64,000 nt of DNA from Doris montereyensis (taxonomy: Eukaryota; Mollusca; Gastropoda; Nudibranchia; Dorididae). Numbering within the stretch: position 1 is the stretch's first letter; every line of letters begins with the position of its first letter. Below are positions 1 to 11,060 of this stretch, in pieces. The stretch is from assembly GCA_037039925.1 (NCBI GenBank), contig JAXRKP010000161.1:27501-91500 (forward strand). The letters are read 5' to 3'. Under the pieces are notes generated by a model. The model searched no databases, was not told where the DNA came from, and worked only from the letters and a program-made list of their open reading frames with translations. Both the position numbers and the translations under genes were made by a program.

Positions 1-3000
1 ATACGGTAACTAACGATACAAATATAAGTATTAGAATGAATACGGTAACTAACGATACAAATATAAGTATCCGAGAATGAATACGGTAACTAACGATACA
101 AATATAAGTATTAGATTGAATACGGTAACTAACAATACAAATATAAGTACCAGAGAATGAATGTAATTAACGATACAAATATAAGTAAAAGAGAATGAAT
201 ACTAACTAACGATACAAATATAGAAGAATATAACTAATAGAAGAGAATACGGTAACTAACGATACAAATATAAATATTAGAATGAATACGGTAACTAACG
301 ATAGAAAAATATAAGTACCAGAGAACGAATACGGTAACTAACGATACAAATATAAGTACCACAAAATGAATACGGTAACTAACGATACAAATATAAGTAC
401 CAGAGAATGAATACGGTAACTAACGATACAAATATAAGTACCAGAGAATGAATACGGTAACTAACGATATAAATATAAATATTAGAATGAATACGGTAAC
501 TAACGATACAAATATAAGTACCAGAGAATGAATACGGTAATAACGATACAAATATAAATATTAGAATGAATGTAACTAATATACAAATATAACAGAGAAT
601 GAATACGGTAACTAACGATACAAATATAAGTATTAGAATGAAGACGGTAATAACGATACAAATATAAGTATTAGAATGAATACGGTAATAACGATACAAA
701 TATAAGTATTAGAATGAAGACGGTAACTAACGATACAAATATAAGTATTAGAAGAATACGGTAATAACGATACAAATATAAGTGTTAGAATGAAACGGTA
801 ACTAACGATACAAATATAATTAGAATGAATACGGTAACTAAGATACAAATATAAGCATTAGAATGAAGACGGTAACTAACGATACAAATATAAGTATTAG
901 AATGAATACGGTAACTAACGATACAAATATAAGTATTAGAATGAAGACGGTAACTAACGATACAAATATAAGTATTAGAATGAATACGGTAACTAACGAT
1001 ACAAATATAAATATTAGAATGAATACGGTAACTAATGATACAAATATAAGTACCAGAGAATGAATACGTAACTAACGATACAAATATAAGTACCAGAGAA
1101 TGAATAACGTAATATACAAATATAAGTACCAGAGAATGAATACGGTAACTAACGAACAAATATAAATATTAGAATGAATACGGTAACAAATGATACAAAT
1201 ATAAGTATTAGAATGAATACGGTAACTAACTATACAAATATAAGTATTAGAATGAATACGGTAACTAACTATACAAATATAAGTATTAGAATGAATACGG
1301 TAACTAACTATACAAATATAAGTATTAGAATGAATACGGTAACTAACTATACAAATATAAGTACCAGAGAATGAATACGGTAACTAACGATACAAATACC
1401 AGAGAATGAATACGGTAACTAACGATAAAGATAAGTACCAGAGAATGAATACGGTAACTAACGATACAGATATAAGTACCAGAGAATGAATACGGTAACT
1501 AACGATACAAATATAAGTATTAGAATGAAGAATGGTAACTAACGATACAAATATAAGTATTAGAATGAATACGGTAACTAACGATACAAATATAAGTATT
1601 AGAATGAATACGGTAACTAACGATACAAATATAAGTATTAGAATGAATACGGTAACTAACGATACAAATATAAGTATTAGAATGAATACGGTAACTAACG
1701 ATACAAATATATGGTAACTAACGATACAAAAATAAGTACCAGAATGAATACGGTAACTAACGATACAAATATAAGTATTAAAATGAATACGGTAACTAAC
1801 GATACAAATATAAGTATTAGAATGAATACGGTAACTAATGATACAAATATAAGTATTAGAATGAATACGGTAACTAACGATACAAATATAAGTATTAGAA
1901 TAGAGAATGATGATACAAATATAAGTATTAGAACTAATGATACAAATATAAGTATTAGAATGAATACGGTAACTAACGATACAAATATAAGTACCAGAAA
2001 ATGAATACGGTAACTAACGATACAAATATAAGTATTAGAATGAATACGGTAACTAACGATACAAATACCAGAAAATGAATACGGTAACTAATGATACAAA
2101 TATAAGTATTAGAATGAATACGGCAACTAACGATAAATATATTAGAAAATGAAGAGGGTAACTAACAATACAAATATAAGAGAATGAATACGGTAACTAA
2201 CGATATAAATATAAGTACCACAGAATGAATACGGTAACTAACGATACAAATATAAGTATCCGAATGAATACGGTAACTAACGATACAAATATAAATATTA
2301 GAATGAATACGGTAACTAACAATACAAATATGAATATTAGAATGAATAGGGTAACTAACGATACAAATATAAATATTAGAATAAATACGGTAACTAACGA
2401 TATAAATATAAATATAAATGAATACGGTAACTAATGATATAAATATAAATATTAGAGTGAATACTAACTAATGATATAAATATAAATATTAGAATGAATA
2501 CGGTAACTAATGATATAAATATAAATATTAGAATGAATACGGTAACTAATGATATAAATATAAATATTAGAATCAATACGGTAACTAATGATATAAATAT
2601 AAATATTAGAATGAATACGGTAACTAATTATATAAATATAAATATTAGAATGAATACGGTAACTAATGATATAAATATAAATATTAGAATGAATACGGTA
2701 ACTAATGATATAAATATAAATATTAGAATGAATACGGTAACTAATGATATAAATATAAATATTAGAATGAATACGGTAACTAATGATATAAATATAAATA
2801 TTAGAATGAATACGGTAACTAATGATATAAATATAAATATTAGAATGAATACGGTAACTAATGATACAAATATAAATATTAGAATGAATACGGTAACTAA
2901 TGATATAATTATAGATATTAGAATGAATACGGTAACTAATGATATAAATATAAATATTAGAATGAATACGGTAACTAATGATATAAATATAAATATTAGA

Positions 3001-4060
3001 ATGAATACGGTAACTAATGATATAAATATAAATATTAGAATGAATACGGTAACTAATGATATAAATATAAATATTAGAATGAATACGGTAACTAATGATA
3101 TAAATATAAATATTAGAATGAATACGGTAACTAATGATATAAATATAAATATTAGAATGAATACGGTAACTAATGATATAAATATAAATATTAGAATGAA
3201 TACGGTAACTAATGATATAAATAAACAAATATAAATATTAGAATGAATATTAGGTAAACTAATGATACAAATATAAATATTAGAATGAATACGTAACTAA
3301 CTAATCAAATATAAATATTAGAATGAATACAAATATAAATATACAATTAGAATGAATACGGTAACTAACAATACAAATATAAATACAAGAGAATGAATAC
3401 GAAATAACTAACATATACAAATATAAATATTAGAACAAACCAGAGAATGAGTATAACTAACGATATAAATATAAGTATTAGAATGAATACGGTAACTAAT
3501 GATACAAATATAAATATAGAATGAAAGTAACTAAGAACAAATATAAATATTAGAATGAATACGTAAGTAATGATACAAATATATGTGTGAGAGAACGAAA
3601 TAACTAAAATACAAATATAAATACAAGAGAACGAATACGGTAACTAAGGATACAAATATAAATACAAGAGAACGAATACGATAACTAACGATACAAATAT
3701 AAATACAAGAGAACGAATACGTAACTAATGATACAAATATAAATATAAGAGAACGAATACGTAACTAATGATACAAATATAAATATAAGAGAACGAATAC
3801 GTAACTAAGGATACAAATATAATTATCAGAGAACGAATACGTAACTAAGGATACAAATATAAATATAAATATCTAATGATACAAATATAAATATAAGAGA
3901 ACGAATACGTAACTAAGGATACAAATATAAATATCAGAGAACGAATACGTAACTAAGGATACAAATATAAATATCAGAGAACGAATACGTCTAAGGATAC
4001 AAATATAAATATCAGAGAACCAATACGTAACTAAGGATACAAATATAAATATCAGAGAAC
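1..4060. repeat. 39-41 bp AT-rich minisatellite array
   Basis: About one hundred tandem copies of a unit built around the words ATACGGTAACTAACGATACA and AATATAAGTATTAGAATGA. Three zones are visible. 1-2400 mixes 39 bp units ending ATTAG with 41 bp units ending ACCAGAG. 2400-3230 is very homogeneous (39 bp, GATATAAATATAAATATTAG). 3240-4060 is a diverged 40 bp form with CGTAACTAAGG and ATCAGAGAACG. Because 39 is divisible by three, long open frames appear on both strands in the homogeneous zone; they are a by-product of the repeat. The left end runs off the window. Confidence 0.97.
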
Positions 4061-4132
4061 AAATAACAATCAACACACTGAAATCGAAATTTTTCAGAAG
4101 TATTCCGTGTATTCCCTGCACCACCAAAATAA

Positions 4133-4556
<424 letters not shown>

Positions 4557-5074
4557 ATAAGAATGATAAAAAGAAAGTAATAGTTGGGTCAGCATAACAC
4601 TATACAATGAGATTGTTAGCTTCATAGCAGCTGAATGTCCTTGCCTATTGACATTAACCTTCCAGCAAAGTTACCGATCAGAATATCAAAATTAACTCTG
4701 ACGTCGTTGAAATACATCAAATGACATTAAAAAGCCTTGTCAGATAACCAAGGCAGGATAAGGATTCCCGTGGTATTTACTTTGACCTCTTCAAAGCATC
4801 TCCCTTTGTATAAACTTGCTCCATTAGTCGTCGTGGAAAGACAATACATAATGTATCAGCATCTTTCTTTCTTACATTGATTTATTAATACGTGTCTACC
4901 ACGATTTCGCAATTTCATGAAACTCCCGAAAGGCATGGACAAACATAATTGCTACACGGGATGGGCTAGAGGGTAGCTCTCTATCAGTCGAAATATTTCA
5001 TGACCAGTTCCATTTTGACATGAATGATACATACGTTCAACGGAATGATCTTCATGAAAGCGTACAAAAAAATC
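4557..5074. other. Non-repetitive stretch without recognised gene
   Basis: Single-copy-looking sequence of mixed composition. I see no open frame with coding character, no splice-bounded exon and no tandem repeat. It could belong to the element whose terminus seems to lie at 5075-5180, but nothing in it is recognisable. Confidence 0.4.
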
Positions 5075-5180
5075 TCACACGGTAGTGATACCAGAATGAT
5101 GAGCTACGAAAAATGAAAACTCCACTTGAAGAGATCTAAAATTCTATCTGACGTTTCGGGTTCAACTATCGTCAGACAAC
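5075..5180 (-). mobile_element. Possible Penelope-like terminus with hammerhead-like core
   Basis: Read on the minus strand, 5150-5175 contains CTGACGA, an 11-base spacer, then GAAAC and GTC, with the arms TCTGACG (5147-5153) and CGTCAGA (5170-5176) as an inverted repeat. That order matches the conserved hammerhead ribozyme core CUGANGA ... GAAA ... UH. Minimal hammerheads of this kind are known at the ends of Penelope-like retroelements. Downstream on the same strand AGTGGAGTTTTC recurs in similar form in the second copy near 47.3 kb. No GIY-YIG or reverse transcriptase domain is visible here, so the family assignment is inference. Confidence 0.4.
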
Positions 5181-5844
5181 AAACAAATGTGCACTATAAG
5201 GTAGTGCGGTGTTTAGAAAACAAAAGAAAGCGAGATCTGATAAGAATGGAGATTAGCAGAAATAAAAGAAAGAGAACAGTGGAATAATAGAGAGGGGGAA
5301 AGGTATAGGATCGAAATAAGAAGAGAAAATGAAAGAAATATGTAAAAAAAAATATATATATTATCCTTATGTTTCTTTCATATACAGTGATCTCAGGGTT
5401 ACACTACCGTAATGTAGCAAGAAAGGTTAAAATACGAAATAAAGAAAAGGAAAAGAAAACGACAGTAGGCATCCATTATCGACTTCTGTTTGCACAAAAG
5501 ATGGGGTGGTGATTTTTTACTGTGGCTCAACCTGCTCGTCATCTATTCATGTTATGTAGTTCTAATGATATTAATGTCGTTCTGTAGTATATAACATTTA
5601 TTCCATTGTATGTATCTCCGGTGTATCCAATGTGTCTCTCTGCCCACTATGTAGGCCTAACATCATCATACCGTTTCCATTTTCAACAAAGTTGGTTTGG
5701 AGAGGCGTATTCCACTCTGAGACCTGGACATTATTGAAAGGTGACGAGGAGAAACGAACAACACAGGCTTTAGAGACCACTAGTGCAAGCGAAGACTGAT
5801 CCATATCTCATAGTAGTCATACAGAGGGCCTAAAATAAATAATT
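5181..5844. other. Intergenic stretch, nothing recognised
   Basis: A purine-rich part (5220-5350) and mixed sequence follow. Short open frames, such as one on the minus strand at 5598-5804, lack any recognisable domain and have no supporting neighbours. Confidence 0.4.
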
Positions 5845-6135
5845 ATGTATGGAACAGGGTGAATGACCTCGTGGACCGTCAACAAACTCTATTGGCAACA
5901 TTTAGACGACGAAAACTGGCATGGTTTAGCCATCTAGTGAGACACAACACCCTCTCCCAATGGAACTACGAATGTACAAGGCACGGTTGAAGGAGAATGC
6001 AGATGTGAAAGGCAACACAAGAGCTAGTCCGATAACATCAAAGAGTGGACAGAGTTGACCTCCCCAGAGATTTTATCGACCGCCTTAAACTGAACCGCCT
6101 GGAAAGAATTTCGGCTTCTTTGGACCCTCAGGTCC
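5845..6135 (+). pseudogene. LINE reverse transcriptase C-terminal remnant (RTE-like)
   Basis: Translation near 5851-5960 gives WNRVNDLVDRQQTLLATF and then RRRKLAWFSHLVRH. This is the widespread non-LTR retrotransposon tail with the pattern KRRKLAWFGH-x-RH. About 70 bases on, another frame reads DNIKEWTELTSPEIL, matching the following conserved block (NIKEWT...S.PELL). Stops and frame changes lie between the blocks, so this is a dead 3' fragment. It is a different family from the RTE-like copies described below. Confidence 0.75.
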
Positions 6136-6589
6136 CACTGACGAGTAACATTGTCATGGGACTGAGGGTATTCCTCTCTAGTAACTGTTTCATAATAACA
6201 CACACGGTGACGATTTGGCATTTTTCTGGCAACAACAACAAAAAACTCATTGCTGATCTTGGAGTTTGGAGGCAATGATATCATAATCATTGTCATCCAT
6301 CATCTTCAAGAGCAACTTGTTAACCATTTTACCCAGGATGGCCAAGACAGAGAGTTTATCTTCTGTTGTTGAATGAGCAGCTACAGTTGCTGTTCTTTGG
6401 TGGCTATATCAAAGTGAGTTTCCCCCTCCCATGCTGCTGCAACACGTTCCATGTCCACTACTAGTAATACTAGTTTGACCATTGATCATTATTTTGATGC
6501 TAGCCTTCTATTGATTAAACACGAACAATGATAAACTTAAACTTGCGTAGGTCATAGTTCTTAATTTTACGTAGGGTTCACCAAAAAAT
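6136..6589. other. Stretch without recognised feature
   Basis: A plus-strand open frame continues from the LINE remnant to 6278, but its downstream part has no recognisable motif. The remainder to 6589 shows no exon, repeat or element end that I can support. Confidence 0.35.
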
Positions 6590-6898
6590 GGCGGAAAGTT
6601 TTCTTCAGTTGACACGTTCAGGTCTAATCACCAAAACTATATATCATGTCATTTCGTGTCATGTCGTGTCAGAGGAGGTTCAGTTGACACGTTCAGGTCT
6701 AATCACCAAAACTATATATCATGTCATGTCGTGTCATGTCGTGTCAGAGGAGGTTCACGTTCAGGTCTAATCACCAAAACTATATATCATGTCATGTCGT
6801 GTCATGTCGTGTCAGAGGCTAGGTTCAGTTGACACGTTCAGGTCTAATCACCAAAACTATATATCATATCACATCATGTCATGTCGTGTCAGAGGCTA
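6590..6898. repeat. 75 bp minisatellite, four copies
   Basis: The unit contains GACACGTTCAGGTCTAATCA, then CCAAAACTATATATCATGTC and repeated CATGTCGTGT. Copies start near 6607, 6680, 6755 and 6832, with small internal differences in the CATGTC/GTGTC run. The array directly abuts the truncated 3' end of the minus-strand CR1/L2-like LINE at about 6900. Confidence 0.93.
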
Positions 6899-6899
6899 G

Positions 6900-7171
6900 G
6901 TAGGTCGTTTGACCTTTCAATGCCCCATAAATTTTAACACAATCATGGAGTTTAAGAATGATTGGGCCTACAATAATCAATCTTCTATAAAGAATTCCAA
7001 TTATTCTACTTGCCTTATCAATGCAACCATTTTTGTGTTCATCAAAATACAGATTCTTATAAAAAATCACACCAAGATCATTTTCTGACTCTACAAAAGC
7101 CGTCAGTGGACCTGTTGAAGTCAACAAAATATGAAATCAAAGGATCTTTTTTTACAAAAATATACGACTTT
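6900..7171 (-). pseudogene. CR1/L2-like LINE, reverse transcriptase C-terminal part
   Basis: Minus-strand translation shows FVESENDLGVIFYKNLYFDE, then HKNGCIDKASRIIGILYRR and LKLHDC. This is the classic block (E-x-DLGV-x-D-x-L-x-F-x-x-H) after the catalytic palm of CR1/L2/Jockey reverse transcriptases. It continues the reading broken at 10679 by insertion of RTE-like copy A. The coding sequence decays near 6915 and the 75 bp minisatellite begins, so the element's own 3' end is lost. Confidence 0.85.
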
Positions 7172-7183
7172 ACATTTCGAAAT
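7172..7183. repeat. Left target-site duplication of RTE-like copy A
   Basis: ACATTTCGAAAT here matches ACATTTGGAAAT at 10667-10678 (11 of 12 bases). The two flanks join the interrupted CR1/L2-like reverse transcriptase. The last bases (AAAT) also resemble the shared 5' start of the RTE family, so the exact boundary is uncertain by a few bases. Confidence 0.7.
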
Positions 7184-10100
7184 CCGGGTAGCGGACAGGT
7201 AAGCACCTGTACGGGGGAGTAGATGATCCCGCCCTACATGAGTCTCCTGCTGCCTTGCAGGCGGGTCTTGCTTGACCAAAGGCTAAGGGAGTTAACCATG
7301 ACAGAAAACAACCTGCTGTCTTGCAGGTCGGTCTTGAATGACCAAAGGCTAAGGGAGTTAACCCTGACATAAAAATAACAACCTGCTGCCTTGCAGACTG
7401 GTCTTGAATGACTAAAGGCTAAGGGAGTTAACCCTGACAGAAAATAACAATGCCTGGTAGGGGACCTCAAGGTGGCAGCCCCACAATCTACCTAGGGTAG
7501 AGTGGGCTAATCCCCTGCATATCCAAAACAACTCGATTCAGAGAAGTAAAAGAAATATAACCGGCTTGATCTTTGGAAGACGAACTCGGAAACGAACACG
7601 GACTGTCATTTTTGGAACATGGAACATTAGGGCAATAAATGGAAAAGAGTTAGAATTAGTTGAAGAAATGGAAAAATACAAAGTAGATATTTTGGCCATT
7701 ACAGAAACAAAGAAAATAGGACAAGGAATAGAAAACGTAAGACCGAATCATATTTCAATCTTCTCATGAGTAGATATCAAAGATAGAGCTAGAGCAAGAG
7801 TAGCCCTCCTAGTGCATAAAAGGCATGAAAAGCTACTAGAAAGTTGGAAATTTATAAGCCCACGGCTATTAGAGGTAAATATTAAACCAAAAGGACGAGA
7901 AATTAAATTATTAATAGTTTATGGACCAAACGAAGACGCAACTAAAGAAGAAAAAGATACCTTCGAAAATGATTTACAAATAGGTGCAGAGAATCTTAAA
8001 TCCAAACAGGAATTAATGCTTTTAGGACATTTAAACGCTAGAGTAGGCAACAATGTAGAAACGTCAGGAGGAGTAATAGGTAAAGAAGGAGAAACAACTT
8101 CTCCAAATGGAGAGATACTCATAAATTTTTGCCTAAAGAATAACATGAAAATAGCCAACACCTTTTTCCTCATAAAGATATCCACAAATATACAAGAGTA
8201 AATGAAGACAGGTGTGAAAAGCCAATCATAGACTACATAATAGTTATCTAATGATAAAAGAAACAGTACTGCAGTAGGCCGGTAACTAGTAGAGAGGACA
8301 TAGTAGTTAGCAGATCCCTTTTTACAGTACATTGGATGCAAGAGTAAACAGAGGAGCAGAAATATTTAGTGATCATCAATTAGTGATTGCCAAAATGAGA
8401 TTACTGACAGAAAAGGAAAGAGAAGAAAGCTACTAAACTCAAAATAGAGGAATTAAATAAACCAGTAGTAAAACAGTTATATCAATCTAGGATAAAAAGA
8501 TTTATCAGTGAACGACAGATGGATCTGAATGATAGCACAATAGAAGAAAAGTGGCAGATGTATAAAGAAGCACTCCTCAGTTGTACTGAAGAGGTCTGTG
8601 GTAGGAAACAAATTAAAGGAGATAGAAAAAGAACAGCATGGTGGAATGAAAATGTTAAGACTACGATCAAAGAAAAGAAAGATGTCTGGAAGAAATACTT
8701 GCAAACAAAGAGACCAGAGGATAGGATAGATTACGTGAATAAAAGAACTATTGCCAAAAGAGGAAATGAGGAAAGCCAAACAGGAACAATGGGAAGAGTT
8801 TGGACAAAAACTCCAAAAAAAAGCAATCAAGGAAATCAAAAGCTGTTCTGCGGGGCAATGAAGAGAATGAGAAAGACTAAAGCATGCCCAATACAACAAA
8901 TTAAGATTGTCAAAGGAGAAATAATGAAAGAAGACAGCGAAATCATGGAAACATGAAGAAAGCATTTTCCCCAATTACATAATCCCTCCAGAACATATGA
9001 AACAAGGAGTAAAGATCAATTAGTAGGAGTATCAAGTAACCCAGAGGAGACAGCTGAAGATGTAGATATATCAATGGAAGAAATCCAAACAGCTATAAGA
9101 AAAGTGAAATAAGGAAAAGCCCCAGGAGCAGATCAAGTTTATCCAGAAGTGATTAAAAACCAAGGAGATAGGCAGACAAACTACTACATGCAATCTGCCA
9201 ACAAGTGTGAAGTCCAAACAGGTGCCAAACGGCTGGAAAAAGGGAACGGTAGTACCAATACATAAAAAGGATCAACTATGGAATGCACAAACTATAGAGG
9301 GGTACCACTACTTAGCGTTCCAGGAAAAGTGTATGGCAGGATACCGGAAATGAGACTAAGGAACAGAGTAGAGGATTAGATTGAAGAACACCAGAGTGGA
9401 TTTAGACCACGAAGAAGTGTATAAGACTACATATTTACAATTAGACAAATAATAGAAAAATTCCTTGAGAGAAACATTGATTTACACCTGTGTTTTATTG
9501 ACTTAGAAATGCATTTTGACGCTGTGAGGAGGGCCGAACTATGTCATTCCTTAAAAGAACACAATGTAGAGTAAAAGAAGCTATTAAAACTTTTTACAAT
9601 AAACCAACATGTGCAGTGAGAGTAGCTGGAAATGTATCAGAAGAATTTGATGTAGATATAGGAGTAAGACAGGGTTGTATTTTAAGTCCTCTTTTGTTTA
9701 TCACATTTATGGATTCAGTCGCAAAGGCATCCTCAAAAATGAAGATAATGAATTGTAGGTATGTGGAAGCTCAAACCAGTAAATGTATCAATGCTTTCCT
9801 TTACCGATGATTTAGTTCTGTTTGGAAAATCAGAAAGTGACCTTCAGTCGAATATTAACATTATGAACAAGGAACTAAACAAAAGAAGAATGAGAGTAAA
9901 TGCAAAAAAAAAAAAAACAATGCTAGTAACTAGGGAAGCTAAAACACAAAATCTTAAATTGGGCAGGGAGTATTTAGAACAAGTTCAAAGCTACAATTAC
10001 CTAGGAGTAATGATTAACTCAGAGGGAAAACTAAGAGAAGAAATCAGCTAGAGAATCAAAAAGGCAAGTGCAATATATAACCATCTAGGAAGACATTTGT

Positions 10101-10666
10101 AGGTAAGCAAGAATTGTCAACAAAAACCAAAATGGCAGTATACAATACAGTTTATTGTCCTAATATGGCAGCGAAACTTGGACTTTAGACAGCAGGGAAT
10201 ACAGTAGAGTATAAACAGCTGAAATGAAATATCTAAGAAGAGTAGTAAGGAAAACTAAAAGAGACAAAATCATAAACACAACAATAAGAGATCAAACCAA
10301 AGCAGATGGCATAAAAACTAAGAAACAAATCAATTGAAATGGTTTGGGCAGTATACAAACAGAATAGCAATAAAATCAGTAATGAAATGGAATGGGAAAG
10401 AACAATGGAAATATTGAAATCCAATTACAGACCATCTAAACAAGTATAAATCAGTATGAAAAAACAAATCAATTGAAATGGCCCAAGGTAAAAGACCAAA
10501 AAGGCAGATCTCGGAGAAAGAATAAGATATAAAAGAGGTTGAAGAAATTTAACTTTTTTGGAAGGAAACAGAAAATGCCAGGACAGGGCATCCTGGAGAA
10601 AGATCATCTCGGGCATCTGAACCCATACACCGAAAGGTAGAATGGGAACTGATAAAGAAAGAAAGA
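7184..10666 (+). mobile_element. RTE-like non-LTR retrotransposon, copy A, near full length, dead
   Basis: The copy starts with CCGGGTAGCGGACAGG, shared with copies E and F, and has a 5' leader carrying three tandem 65-70 bp units (7240-7450). An APE endonuclease region follows (GTWNIRAINGKELE near 7616, AITETKK near 7700, LMLLGHLNARVGN near 8020), then a reverse transcriptase (HLCFIDLE near 9490, GVRQGCILSPLLF near 9660, FTDDLVLFG near 9800) and the C-terminal tail. It ends in GATAAAGAAAGAAAGA. Frameshifts and stops are scattered throughout. A 63 bp extra segment sits at about 8252-8314, and the palm motif reads FTDD instead of FADD. No separate ORF1 is seen, which fits RTE-type elements. 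Confidence 0.88.
7240..7450 (+). repeat. Tandem leader repeats in the RTE-like 5' region
   Basis: Three units carry GCTGCCTTGCAG, GGTCTTG, GACCAAAGGCTAAGGGAGTT and AACCNTGACAGAAAA. The same units occur antisense at 37320-37530 (three) and 46760-46900 (two plus a fragment). The repeat is therefore part of the retrotransposon's 5' leader and varies in copy number between insertions. Confidence 0.85.
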
Positions 10667-10678
10667 ACATTTGGAAAT
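10667..10678. repeat. Right target-site duplication of RTE-like copy A
   Basis: ACATTTGGAAAT pairs with 7172-7183. It is followed at once by CR1/L2-like sequence coding, on the minus strand, for FRWSEKWQLDFNIS. Confidence 0.7.
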
Positions 10679-11060
10679 ATTGAAATCCAATTGCCATTTT
10701 TCAGACCATCTAAACAAAGAATGTAAATCATTTTGCACTACCTAATGGTTTTGAGTCTGGGAATAAATGTGTGTATCATCTGAAAATATTTTACAAGAAG
10801 AATTTATTGTATTGGGAAGATCATTTATATAAAGTGTAAATAAGAGAAGTCCTATGAGACTACCATCAATTTTAACAGGTCTCAAGTCAGAACCTTAATT
10901 TGTAACTATAACTCTCTGACTGTGATTTGAGAAGAAAGATTTAATCAACATAATGTAACCCCAACTATACCGTAAGCCTTGAGTTTTACAAAGAGTTTTT
11001 CATTGGGGTACTGAATCAAAAGCCTTTCGAAAATCCAAATACATAACATCAATAATATTT
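10679..11060 (-). pseudogene. CR1/L2-like LINE, reverse transcriptase palm
   Basis: Minus-strand translation gives DVMYLDFRKAFDSVPQ (motif A, catalytic D), SNHSQRVIV, LIGLLLFTLYINDLP (motif B region) and SCKIFSDDTHIYSQ (motif C; FADD has become FSDD), then FRWSEKWQLDFNIS. In-frame stops are present. The block is separated from its N-terminal half by the retrocopy at 11061-12738 and from its C-terminal part by RTE-like copy A. Confidence 0.92.
11046..11060. repeat. Left target-site duplication of the retrocopy
   Basis: ACATCAATAATATTT matches ACATCAATAGCATTT at 12739-12753 with two differences. Removing everything between restores the reverse transcriptase reading IDDKNAIDV into VMYLDFRKAFDS, so both copies come from one target site. 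Confidence 0.85.

Noticed and set aside
2464..3234. Open frames of about 250 codons on both strands
   Set aside because: They are produced by a 39 bp tandem repeat; the protein is 13 residues repeated, with no start context or flanking gene structure.
1..4060. CRISPR-like direct repeats
   Set aside because: Units are contiguous with no unique spacers, and the genome is eukaryotic. The same holds for the arrays at 32.9-33.9 and 57.4-59.0 kb.
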